From Microplitis mediator (Eukaryota > Arthropoda > Insecta > Hymenoptera > Braconidae): DNA of 64,000 bases. The notes beneath the pieces were generated by a model. That model was not told the DNA's origin and searched no databases. It saw only the letters and a program-made list of their open reading frames with translations. Position 1 is the stretch's first letter. Every line of letters starts with the position of its first letter. This document shows, piece after piece, positions 42,701 to 54,100 of the stretch. A program made the position numbers and the translations under genes. The stretch covers positions 22,260,781 to 22,324,780 of the forward strand of contig NC_079977.1 of NCBI RefSeq assembly GCF_029852145.1. Reading direction: 5' to 3'.

Positions 42701-45136
42701 CTCAGTCCGCTGCTTAGCAGGCACTGGGTAGCTTTCACCCAACAGAGCTTCGATTTCGGCCAAAATAGCGTAGGGAAGCGTATCAGTGCTGACTGTATGC
42801 GACCAGGAAGTAACGCGACTGACAGATCCATCACCGGCTACTGTTGTTCTCGCTTCGGCTTCTCCGATTTTAGTCAGAACAGAAGAGCCTTTAATCAGCA
42901 TTGAAACGGGCTTGCGGTTGTTCTGGCCAATTTTCACTGTCGCTCCCTTAACGCTCAGATCAAATGTCAAATCGATAACTTTACCCGTCGGCGTAACTGC
43001 GCTAGTCAGACGTCCAAATTCGTCGTAATTGTAGACGTAACTTCTGCCAGTGCTGTCTAATTTAGTCTTTAGCAATCCTGTCGGGCCGTGATAATCAAAG
43101 GTCACGTTGTAATTATCCGGAGTGCTTAATTCGTGGAGCATTTTCATGCGTGACATTCTCAGTCTGCACTTCTGTCCCTTGGTATTTTCGATAGAGTTCA
43201 CCTGACTGCTGTAATCTCTCAGTAAAAAGACTTTGTTCCCACTGGCGTCTGTTACTGTGCTCAATTTCCCGTTGCTGGTATTGACGTTATACGTAAAGAC
43301 ATAGAAGGTTTCACCTGTCAGAATGTTCTTGGTGGAAATATGCTGGCCAAAGCGATTGAACACATAGATTTCTTGAGTATCTGGCGAGTAGATTTCATAC
43401 TCACGAGCTCCAGAGGCGTCGGGAATGCTGGCCATCACCGACCGGATGCGATAGTTTGCTTGGTCTCCAATGTGGACGACCCCATCCGGTGATACGGTCA
43501 CGGCGGAAATGGTGTTAAACTTTGACGTTGACGCCAGATAGTGATCAGCTTCAAAGCAATCGCATCCGCGCTCAAGGCAATTGCATTTAGACTCAGCCCC
43601 AGCGAATGGTCCAATTTTACCGTCAGTCCCAATGACACGGACGCGGTTTATTCTTTGCGAATCACTTTCGGCGATGTACAAGCTACCGGATGGACCGAAT
43701 GCGATGGACTGCGGCATCACAAGGGTCGCATGGGTAGCGAGTTCAGTGTCGAAAGTTGTTGACGGGCTGGCACAGTGTAGTGGTCGTCCTGCAACGACTT
43801 TGACGCGACCATCTGGCGCGAGCTGTAAGACCATGTGGTCGTCGATGATGTGAAGTGAATTATCGAGGGGATTAATGGCCAGCTCTGTAGGCCAGCGCAA
43901 ATGAACCTCCTCGACATTGAGAGTTCCTTCACATGGTATCGGCTTCCAGTGAGATTTGTGCATATGGTTGCCTATTACTGTCGTTATTATTCCGTCGCGA
44001 TCAACCATTCGGATATTGGTTCCGTCAGCAAAGTAAAGAACGTTATCAGCAGACACTGCTACGCCTTTTGGATAAGCCAGCTTGGCGTCTCTTGCTAAAG
44101 CACCATCTCCACAGTGAGCTTCGTCACCGGGAAGGCATCGCTCGCCCGAGCCCACAACGGTCTCCCAATTGTGTTCTGGGTCTGTGTAATCATTGACGTC
44201 ACGTACGCGAATGATCTGATGGGACTCTGGGTCCGAAATATAGAGGACTCCGTCAAGGGGACTCAGCGCAATGTGGTAGCGATAAGACACTCGGGTGGCG
44301 TTCAAACGTACGACAGTTTTTACAGTTCCGTCGACTAGGATCTTACGGATAAGATTGAAGTCTCCAACGAATATCGCACCATCTGGAGAAGCCGCTAAAG
44401 CAACTGGTGCCAAAAGCCGTTGCTTGGAAGCCTGTCCGTCGCATTCGAAGCAGTCTAATGGCCGTTGATGACCGTCGCCCATTGTGGTAAGGATCACTCG
44501 CGGCTTGTGCTTGAGATAGATGTTCGAACCATCGCCTTTTTGAAGGATTCCTTCGTGGAAGTTGTAACGGTGATGGATATCCAGATTCCAACCTCCTACT
44601 TCAGAGATTGACATATCATGGCCACTTAATTTAGTGGTCTGGACGTCCCAGATTATGTCCTTACAATCACTGTACTCGTAACCGACCTTCACCATCGCTG
44701 TAGTGACTCCATAAACTCGCTGCCGATATACGTTCAGCCGATTCCAGGCGTAAGTGAATTTAATAACCGGATCAGCTTCAAAAGTCTTCTCGAACAAAAT
44801 TCCCTCAATGGTGATGCGCAAGTGAATGAGATTCAATGTCGGGGGAATGCTTTCTGGAGTAAGTTGGAGCTGGATCGTCGAGAGATAGCCCGCAGCACGC
44901 GAGCTGTGATAAACCAAATTAAGACCGGTTCCAGGAATCTGTAGACTTTCTTGGACCACTTGAGACTCGGCAAGAATGGCACTTTTTTCAGGACAAGCGC
45001 CTTGGAACCCGTGTTTCCAGGTCGCGAGAACCACTGGCTTCATCAAATCGTAGTCGTGAGCAGCGCAGGCATGCGCGATATGAACCGGTGGCTTCTCGTC
45101 CGCCGTGCTCATCACTATCCTGTCTATTATGACCAC
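39755..45136 (-). CDS. Ten-m: Ten-m exon 10: NHL, YD shell and C-terminal domain
   Basis: A single 5,382-nt exon encodes the last 1,793 residues. It begins VVIIDRIVMSTADEKPPVHI and includes a six-bladed NHL-type propeller (PVALAASPDGAIFVGDFN, then further SPDG/ADGTNIR blades). A long YD-repeat region follows (for example YNYDEFGRL, YDHAGKLE, YDENGNVVG, YNSRGQLIH), then RTPFGKI and DFHGGLFDPITKLVYLNKRLY, the RHS-core-like end. The tail has FGEGILVSR, an RGD motif (QGRGDWSKEE) and basic TKRKRRKSGNRR before the stop. The acceptor is TTTTATCTACAG. There is no frameshift anywhere. Confidence 0.96.
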   Translation of the reverse strand: MVIIDRIVMSTADEKPPVHIAHACAAHDYDLMKPVVLATWKHGFQGACPEKSAILAESQVVQESLQIPGTGLNLVYHSSRAAGYLSTIQLQLTPESIPPTLNLIHLRITIEGILFEKTFEADPVIKFTYAWNRLNVYRQRVYGVTTAMVKVGYEYSDCKDIIWDVQTTKLSGHDMSISEVGGWNLDIHHRYNFHEGILQKGDGSNIYLKHKPRVILTTMGDGHQRPLDCFECDGQASKQRLLAPVALAASPDGAIFVGDFNLIRKILVDGTVKTVVRLNATRVSYRYHIALSPLDGVLYISDPESHQIIRVRDVNDYTDPEHNWETVVGSGERCLPGDEAHCGDGALARDAKLAYPKGVAVSADNVLYFADGTNIRMVDRDGIITTVIGNHMHKSHWKPIPCEGTLNVEEVHLRWPTELAINPLDNSLHIIDDHMVLQLAPDGRVKVVAGRPLHCASPSTTFDTELATHATLVMPQSIAFGPSGSLYIAESDSQRINRVRVIGTDGKIGPFAGAESKCNCLERGCDCFEADHYLASTSKFNTISAVTVSPDGVVHIGDQANYRIRSVMASIPDASGAREYEIYSPDTQEIYVFNRFGQHISTKNILTGETFYVFTYNVNTSNGKLSTVTDASGNKVFLLRDYSSQVNSIENTKGQKCRLRMSRMKMLHELSTPDNYNVTFDYHGPTGLLKTKLDSTGRSYVYNYDEFGRLTSAVTPTGKVIDLTFDLSVKGATVKIGQNNRKPVSMLIKGSSVLTKIGEAEARTTVAGDGSVSRVTSWSHTVSTDTLPYAILAEIEALLGESYPVPAKQRTEIAGDLANRFEWRYFLRKVQGKNRGNPKAIAQVGKKLRVNGDVLLSLEYDRESNTVAVFIDDRVELLNVTYDRNARPLKWLPRNGIFSGVDLEYDRFSRLTRWTWGDISESYGFDRAGRLFEIKYSDNTAMVYAFKDMFSSLPLKVTTPRGSDYLLQYDEAGALQSLTTPRGHIHAFSLQTSLGFYKYQYYSPMNRHPYEILYNDDGQILAKVLPHQSGKVAYVYDHAGKLETTLAGLSSIHYTYQETTSLVRSIDINEPNFEMRIEYKYHAGIVKDEKIKFGSKSGMDNAHYRYQYDGNARISGIEVDINGKQLPQLRLKYNQNLGVLEGIGDLRIYRNTFNRSVMQDASKQFFTVTDYDEHGRVKSIVMNIRSMDVFRMELEYDNRNRIKMRKLTIGKDSMDKKEWSRMDKITYNADGHVLEVADTDNNWQYAYDENGNVVGVTEHNEKITLGYDSGDRVVQYGDVEFNSYDSRGFVVIRGEHKYRYNSRGQLIHASEHKKFQIWYYYDDRGRLVSWNDDRENITQFFYANPKTPDLITHVHFPKAAKTFRFLYDSRDFLMTVETSEQRFYVASDQNGSPLALFDTNGNLIKEMRRTPFGKIIKDTNPDFYLPIDFHGGLFDPITKLVYLNKRLYDPTVGQWMTPAWEQMVNQLTTPTDIFIYRFRNNDPINAKLNVEYMTDLSSWLKLYGYDIPSMLGSEYTKAMVYQPTATITSPQLTPDFGVMSGLECIVNRVHEKFSDLDFVPKPLLKLEPKTRNLLPRVAHRRAVFGEGILVSRVGGRALVSVVDGVNSVVQDVVTSVFNNSYFLPLHFSVHDQDVFYFVKDNALKMRDDMEELRRLGGMFNVSTHETTEHGAGKELRLHNPDAAVVIKYGADPEQERHRILKHAHKRAVERAWEIEKQLVGAGFQGRGDWSKEEKDQLLSRGTVDGYEGADIHSVHRYPQLADDPGNVAFTRDTKRKRRKSGNRRLSRYHRHDT

Positions 45137-48100
45137 CTGTAGATAAAATCAAGTTAATAAATAAAAGTTCCGGTTACCAACCCATCAGATAATGGGCCAG
45201 GATTCTGGAAGCTCAACATTACCTCATTCCAGGGCACAAAGACAATATGTGTCTGTGGTTTGAATGGCGATCGTCCAAATTGCAGTGTGACAGCACCCCC
45301 ACCGTTGACGAGCAGATCAAACCAACCGTCATCACGTGTCAGTGTGAAACCTTCCAAGGGTGTACTTGTACTGACACGCACGCCCATTAATCCTGTTCCC
45401 ATTGACGTCACTACTCGTCCACGCACCACCGCTGATCGACTGTCAAATTAATTCATCAATTAGCTAACAATCATTACAATAAAGATTTTATTCATCATCG
45501 TCAAATAACTGTTTAATAAAAATATATATATATCATTTTTTATTTTTATCTACTGTGCTAATGCGATCTATGCAGTATTTGAGCTTAAGTCAAAAGACGA
45601 TACACTAATTTTATGTATGATATATTTTTTAAGTTTTCCATTATTTTTAAAGCATTTAAATGCAAAACGTCACTTAACACAATAGGAGTTTAGTTTAAGG
45701 CATGCGACGAAAATAAATCAATGACGTCTTAATATACATTTGGAGGTAATCAATTAAATATATAAGGAATTAACATGCAACAAATAACAAATTATATTTA
45801 TAATATGGAGATTAAAAGGACCAGTCAATAATTATCCCAATTAAATCAACGGCCGCAGTGACGTAGCCAAGTTCTCAAACGTCACGAGGTATCTACTCGT
45901 ACGGCCCGAGGTAAAACACTTTCGCGCTATTGGACGTATTAGCCGATAACAAATGGCGGCGGATGGTGACCTAACCCTATACAATTATTGTCTGGTACTT
46001 TTAAAGTAATTTTAGATAAACGTCACACACACACGGACGCACGCACGTAAAAAATAACGAAGCTGACTATCGATAATAACCAAAAAAATAAATAATAATA
46101 ATAATCATCGTCATCAACTGGAAGACTTTATAGGAAGACTTCATTCTTACCTCGTGTTGAAGTGATTCCAGAACACACTGATCGAGCAGCACGGATAAAA
46201 CAAATTCCAGTTAAATATTTATAAATTTTATCGATTTATTTAGAAAAATAAAACAATATTATTCACACAAGCCTCAATTACATTAGAAAGTATAACAATA
46301 AAAGCCGAAAATTTATCAGAAAAGTTGATCCTAGTTTTCATTTATTTATTTTATTTTACTGCGAACCGATTTTGGGAGTAGGGTTACATCTTACCACAGA
46401 CATACATAAATATTTATATAAATATATACAAACACACTTTGTTAGGATTGTTTTTGACATGGGTCACAACATTGCATTATATTTTACTAATTAAATTAGT
46501 ACTTTATGTATCGTCTTAATAGTGTATTTTGTTGATATGATATGTTATGAAGAATTTAGTAAATGAATCTAGTGGTAAATGAATATAACATAAGTAACTC
46601 ACCTTTCGTTGAAGCTTTCTTGACGCGCGTAATTCTGCAAACTACCTTCGTCAATCAGAAACTTCATCCGTTCAAAGAAGGACGCAGTTATTGCGGGCGG
46701 CTGCTTACGGAGCAAGATGTCAATGGGCTTGGGCGCTGACACGCACAATTGGCTGCCTCTGCAAGCGTGATTTCCACAGCATTCAGGATCCGCGCAGTCG
46801 ATCAGACCATCTAGAGAAATAGCAATTCATTAGTTTACTGATGACAATGCAGCGCAATTAGTGGAATTGACAGTAATGGAATTGGTTTGAACCCTGACCT
46901 TTGTCATTGTCACGTTGATCGTTACAGTTTTGCTCCAACAGAACACCGCAGTCTTTACCATCCCAGCCGTCGTAGCATCTGCACTCCCATTGGGCGTCTG
47001 CATTGACTCGACACTGGCCGTGGCCTGAGCAGGAATTGGGGCAGCCTTCCATCGTGCAATGCCGACCATTCCATCCAGTGACACACAAACACGTTCCATT
47101 TTTGCATTGCCCGTGTTCGTTACAACGGGGGTCACACTGCTTGAGATTGCAGAGTTCGCCAGACCATCCAGCGACGCAATCGCATGCATTGTCAACGCAG
47201 TGACCATGCGGCCCACAGTCTAAGTCGCACAATTCCTTGGAGCAATCATCCCCTGACCACATTGGCTCGCAATGGCAGGTCTGGGTTTCTAGATCAAAGT
47301 TACCATGGCCGCTGCAATCAGGAAGACACTGCAGGGCTTCTTTATCCATCTGACTGCAATCAATTCCCTTCCATCCCTTTTTGCAAATGCAAGTTCCCTC
47401 GGCACAGAACCCGTGGCCTGAGCAAGTTGGATGAGGGCAATCTGGTTCCTCGCAAAACTTTCCTTTGTATCCACGTACGCAGTTACATTTGCCGTTGGTA
47501 CAATGGCCGTGGCCATTGCAATCTGGTACTTCGCACTCGTCATGCCTTAGCGAGCATTCCTTGCCCTTCCATCCGGGGTTGCATTGACACTCGCCGTTGA
47601 TGTACTCGCCGCGTTGGCTGCAGAGGACTGGGCAGACACTTTCGCTGCAATCTTCACCACCGAATCCTGGGTTACATTGACAGTGACCTAGTAAACACTC
47701 GCCCTTGCCACTGCAACCGTTCGGACAATTGTGAGTCATGTCTTCTGCTATCACAGCAATGAAAGAAATTTCCTGGGGATCGCCATCGTCGTTGTAGAGT
47801 GAAAGGAACCAGTGACCGGGTTCCATGTAATGAGTCACCTCTTTTTTTATCGAAGGCTGTAATCAGGAAATGGTTTGTTTAGAAAAAACTATTTGGGTAA
47901 TGGATTGTTTGTTTGCGTTTAGAATGACTTACGTGTGAAGCGCGAGTTGTTCGGGCTTTGAATCCGCTCAATACTTCCAGTAGATCGTATTGCGTGTGTG
48001 TAGGCAGTGCGTTCCTTCGTGCGTAGACTCCAATAGACGCTCCCCTAGGTATATTGTAATCAAACCTCACGTAAGCAGCTTCCGATTGGTAGAATTGCAT

Positions 48101-51100
48101 GTTCCAGTAACTGTACGCGGGAATTTCTTTGTTTAAATGCTGACCTAGGGTCACTTGAGCGAACGTCGTACCGTCTGGTGGAAATGACCTGGCGGGGAAT
48201 GTTCTGGCACCTATAATTACATTTATATTTTAGTACCAGTTCATTTATAAAAGCAATTCCTGTAAATTAATCATCTCTTATTATTCAAGTGTTAGTTTGT
48301 TAGTAATTCCACTTACTCATAGCCTTATTTCTATGTTTATTTGAAGAAGTGTTTGTGAGAAAAGTATAAATTTGAGTGCAAAGCATGCAAACAAGCCCAT
48401 AAAGTTTACAAGCAGTAAAATAATTCATTATTTTTTCGATTCACTCAAAAAACGGAAAAATCCAAAATTTCGATTTCGTCTTTTTTTGGCTCTAAAGGCT
48501 TGGAAATTTTTTTTTGTAAATTTAAATGCAACAGGCAGCTAAATCTACTTTCTTACGTTTTACTAATCAGGTTTTCTAGACAAGGCTTCAATCAGTTTTG
48601 AGCAAAATAAAAATGCCGCGTAATCGAAATTTCGATCCCCAGTTTTAGAATGAGAGGAAACGTGACCTCACCTTCTAAAATAAGAATAGTAGGTTCCGGT
48701 GGCAAGGGAGTAGTACCACACAAACTCTCAGTACTAAACCCGTCAGTTGATTCCGTTTCACTAACAGTAGTTCCATCAAACTCGGAATTGTAACTCTGAG
48801 CTTCTTCCGAATTATCTAAATGATCATCAGCAAAAGACTGATCATCTGCTGAAAAAGAGTCCCATTCATCATCAGACGAGTCCATACACGGGCAAGAGCA
48901 CTCGCATTCCCCGCCAGCCCAGATGGGAGGTGGAGAACCCGGAGGCTGAGGTGGCGGAGGCAGTTCCAGTGATTCCGGTTCCAGCTTAGCCCCAGCGGGA
49001 TCAGGACCAGGAGTTTTAAGTTCGGGTATGTTAATTATCCCAGGAGTTAATAAATCACCCGGCACAGGGTTACTCGGTACAGATACAGATACTACGTAAA
49101 TTTGTTTAGATGTAGATGTAAATGAATCCAAGCTTGATATCGTGACGTTAACAAGAATACGTGATCCAGTATCAGTTTGTTTGTTATTATTTGATACCGG
49201 ATTATAAAAATCATGCGTTTCATGCGATAAATCTTGAGTTTTGTTAATATTATTTGACACCAATGACTTTTCTCCTGATGGATGCTCGTCGTAGTCTTTA
49301 ATCTCACGCGATTCAAACTCTTGGCTTTCTTTCATCATATCGTCCTGTGATCCTAGTTTATGTTCATCCTCTTCGACAGTATAAGTATTTTGAGGTGACT
49401 CTGGGCTGTCTGGATTTAGTTTTACGATCTCGACAACTTCGGAATTGTAAAGAGAACCGGGAAAATCTTGCTGCGCTTTTTCTGGCACGTCTTCTATTAT
49501 CACGCGATCAGGTTCATTTATTTCGGTTGGTAAAAATGATCCCAAAAGTTCATCTGTTATTTTTATCACTGACTCGGTTGTTAATTGATTCTTTGATTCA
49601 GTTTGGCGAGAAATTGATACATTTCCATCGCTTGGAAGAGTTGATTTATGTTCATGATTTGGAAGAGTTGATACATTATCACTATATGGAAGAGTTGATT
49701 CATTACCATGATTTGGAAGAGTTGATAGATTTTCATGGTTTGGAAGAATTGATACACTTCCACTATTTGGAAGAGTTGACACATTGTCTCTATTTGGAAG
49801 AGTTGAGACATTTTCACTATTGGGAAGAGTTGGTACATTTTCATGGTTTGGAAGAGTTGATACATTGTCTCTATTGGGAAGAGTTGATTTATTGCTGTGG
49901 TTTGGAGGAGTTGATCCACTTCCATAATTTGGGAGAGTTGATACATTGTCTCTATTTGGAGGAGTTGATAAACTTCCGTAATTTGAAAGAGTTGATACAT
50001 CGTTTCTATTTGGAAGAATTGATACATTTTCATGGTTTAGAAGAGTTGATGGATTGCTATGGTTTGGAAGAGTTGATACATTTCTACTATTTGGAAGAGT
50101 TGATACATTTTCATGGTTTGGAAGAGTTGATATATTGCTATGGTTTGGAAGAGTTGATACATTTCTACTATTCGGAAGAGTTGATATATTTTCATGATTT
50201 GGAAGAGTTGATACATTGTCTCTATTTGGAAGAGTTGATACATTTTCACTATTGGGAAGAGTTGATTCATTGCTGTGGTTTGGAGGAGTTGATCCACTTT
50301 CATAATTTGGAAGAGTTGATACATTTTCATGATTTGGAAGAGTTGTAATCATTTGCGATGATGCCTGATCATCAGAAATAGTAGTTTGATCATCAAAAAT
50401 AGTAGTTCGATCACCAATAGTACTTTTATCATTCGAACTAAGATTCTGATCATCAGAAAATGAATTTTGTGATTTAAATGTAATAGTTTGAAAGCTAGAT
50501 CCCAAAGTAACCTTATCACCATTTACAGTATTAGTATTTTCATAAAAACCACCACCATCATGCAACAAATTATCATGCATAGTTACCATTTTATCTAATT
50601 GAGGATTATCTAAATTCCATTCATCATGCTGGATAGTGTCTCTACGTTTTCTACTGTAAACAATACCATTAATATCAACAGATTCACGATTCTCACCTCC
50701 TGATGACGGCTGTCGCGATCTACCAGGAGTCGAAGTTGCTGACGCAGACGTTGAATTTTTAGTCTCAGACTTTTCGCTGCTATCACCAACCAGTACGTTA
50801 CAGGCCTTTGTCGCGTGATACGGCCAAGTAACTGAACTGGATGCTATCGAAAAATAAATTATTTTAAATCAAATTTTGTCTGGTCATAATATTGTTTTTT
50901 CAAACAGTTAAACTTGGAACCCATATTCTGGCTGCAGTATCAAATTTACGTGAAAAATTGATCAATACTTTTTTGTAGAGAATTAAATTTCCTATAAAAT
51001 TGAATCAATGCTTTTTTATCGTAAATCAAATACTTGACTCAGAATTCGAGTTACAAGTTCTTCAAATGTCTAAACCTATTTTTGGGAATTCGATAATTGA

Positions 51101-54100
51101 GTACTTGTAATAAAATGAAGTTTATGACTAAACTATGAAAGTTACGTAAAAAAGTAATCAATGCTTTTTTATAGAGGATTAAATTTCCTATAAAATTGTT
51201 TCAATACTTTTTTATCGTATTTTGAATAGTTGTTTAGTTATCTCAATATAAAAATGATATTTACCAGCTAAATATATTAAAGCACCAATTAGACAAATTG
51301 CGACCGTTATAGAAACAATGGCGATCAATTTCCAACTGCACCAGTCTATTCCTTTACGGAAATGACACCTAATACTTTGTCTCCTCATTGGAATCATTGA
51401 TGGCGCATGCCCGTAAGGCAACGGTACCCTGAAAATTTATAAAAAAAAAAAAACTTATGAATGAAAAGTTTATTTGTAAGCCTGTCTTATGAATAGGAAT
51501 TTAAAAAATAACAGGAATGACAATTCATTTCGAGTACTCATTGTTCGAGTGCCTGAATGCCGTCAACAAGAGTCAGTTCGAGAATTTTCATTCATATTTT
51601 CGAGGACTAGAAAAATGAAAGGTGCTAAAATAGTAAACTGTGAATTTTATGGTCTACAGTTTTTTTTATAAAGACGCCATTTGTCACTCACCTGTCCATA
51701 TTGTTTTGTAACTCTACTTTTATTGGACTATTTCCTGTAGACTGATGTTTGTTATTGTATTCATTCTTATTATTCTCTGAAAACAAAAGAAATTAAAATT
51801 TTAAAAAATTTTGAAACCCAATTTTCTTCATTTTTACGTCTCAGGTTAATTGAATCGGCAGAATTGACTGCATACATAAATTCGTTGGTAAATTTCCTTT
51901 AATTTGAGTACCCACATCCCTATATTTAGCCGGCAAAAAAAACTGCCTCATATTTATGATATATAATATATGAAATAAATATGATATCCATTTATATCAA
52001 TGTGGGTACTCATTCAACGCGGAATCGCGCGTACTTGATAACTGTCTAAGTGAATTTTCCGTAAAAAATTTCTAGTCGACGCTAAAGTGAAAAAACCCCT
52101 CGAACTAAATAATCATGAGTGAATTTAAAAAACCCCGGGGCGCTCGAAACAGGTAGGAAAAAAAATAAATCTATACTTTTAAGAGCGCATTCTAAGAGGT
52201 GAAACTCACGTGATTCTTTAAATGCCCGAGCAATCACGGATATCTCAGTAAACGCCATAATCACGTTCGTCATTCCATGGCCCTTCCTCTGGGCACACCC
52301 GCAATTAGAGGGGCATTACATGGACTTCCCACGCTATGCTTGCTATATATATAGATATATAAAGGTTACAGAAGAGGTCCTGAAGCACAAGACAAAGCCT
52401 ATAAAGGAAGTATCGACCCTCTGCTCAAGACTAAACCAAACTCTGTTCGAATTCTACCTTCCCCAAGTAATTACGGCTGAGAAAACACATGGCTTGGATG
52501 ATGGCCATTGCTCAGGGATAGTCTGGATGTTGTTACACTTGATAGTTTGCATATAATGGCTTCTCAATGTTTTTTTAACGCTTTTTATTTCAAATGCTGA
52601 TTGTTTACTTTCACAAATTAGGCAAAATGGAAATGGGCGGAATGCTGTAACTCGGGTTCAAATTGTCGTACTAACATGAAAAAAAATTTTTTTTAAAGCT
52701 TAGAGTACCCACTTTTGAAAACTTTATGTCATTAGACCCTTAAATTATTTTTTGAGTTCAAAATTTTAGCTCAAAAAATTTCGTAAAATTGCGGGAAAAA
52801 AAAAAAGGATTTTAAAAGTTCTGTAACTTGGGTCCAAATTGACGGAACGACTTGGTCAAAAATTAATTTTAAAGCTTAGAGTACCTACTTTTGACAGCAT
52901 CTGGTCATTAGACCCTTAATTTGTATTTTAGATTGAAAATTTGGGCCCCAAAATATTTTTTTTAATTTCGAAAAAAAGAGGCCGATTTTTAAAGTTGTGG
53001 ATCGTGGGTTCAAATCATCGGAATAGGGGTAAAAAAAATCTCAGTCCCAGAGTAAAGTGTCTAGATTGTGATCCTATTGATTGATTTATTTTAAAAAATT
53101 TTGTAGCAGCTGTTAGAGGGCAAAATAGTAAAATTTAAAAAAAATGAAAATTTTCGAGTTATAGTTTTTGGGCCATAAGTGGTAAAAAAAAAATTTTTAT
53201 ATTTTTTTGGGCCCGACAGATGAAAAGCGCATAATTTAAGCTTGAATTTGACATTTTTTAAATTAGCGTACGATGATTTTTCACGGAGATATCAAATGTT
53301 GAATTTGGACATTGAGATTTTTTGTCAATTTCTTAAGAAAAAAAAATAGAAAATTTTATTACCCGTGAATTCTCAAGAGAGGAAAATGTCAAGAGTGTAA
53401 AAGGACATCTGTGCTTCTATTCCTTTAAGGTCAGGTTAAATTTCAAGAGCGTGGGACGACCTTTTTGTAAAATGATTGATGGGCTCTATTGACTTTTATG
53501 TCGAAAGTTTATGACTAGCTGACAATTTTTTATGGTTATTATTGTTATTTTTAGTATCAAATGCTCAACTTACTTGGTGGTTTGTTATAAAAATTTCCAG
53601 ACGGCGTACGAACAAGACAAGAAGGCTCTAAGTCTAGATCACGCTCGTGCTCGCTTGTTACGTGGCTACCTGGCAGTCTTCCGTTCAAACGATTCATTGT
53701 AGGGTTACGAGGTGGCACATCGGGCGGTCCCCGTGGTGCCGAGTTGTCCAGTAAACAACCTATAACAAAAACGATTATCACTTATTATAACTTTCATTCT
53801 TCACGAGTTTACTTGAACTAAAAATTACTCTGAAACTTCGATTCGTCATCAAATTCCCTCTAGTTTGAGTACCCACATCAATATATTTCAACAACTCAAA
53901 AATATATCGACATATATAATATATGTATATAACTTTATGACCATTTTACCCAAACCTAGGGTTGTGGGTACTCATTTTACGTGGAATTGCCTCAGTTACA
54001 CGGCCACCAGGCCCATTTATTTTTAAAAAAATTCCTGGTGGTCCCAAAACCCAATTCCAGTATCATTAACCCAACAAAAGTCAACTATGATGATTATCAT

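Noticed and set aside
39945..47600. Many plus-strand open frames of 60-170 codons
   Set aside because: All are antisense shadows of the long Ten-m coding exons, whose sense translation is unmistakable.
49618..50346. CRISPR-like regular repeats (27-bp period)
   Set aside because: The units are contiguous coding repeats with no spacers, in a eukaryotic gene.
49347..50348. 333-codon plus-strand open frame opposite Ten-m exon 5
   Set aside because: It reads the 27-bp repeat backwards (LEELIHFH repeats). A period divisible by three keeps antisense frames open; the sense strand is the teneurin.
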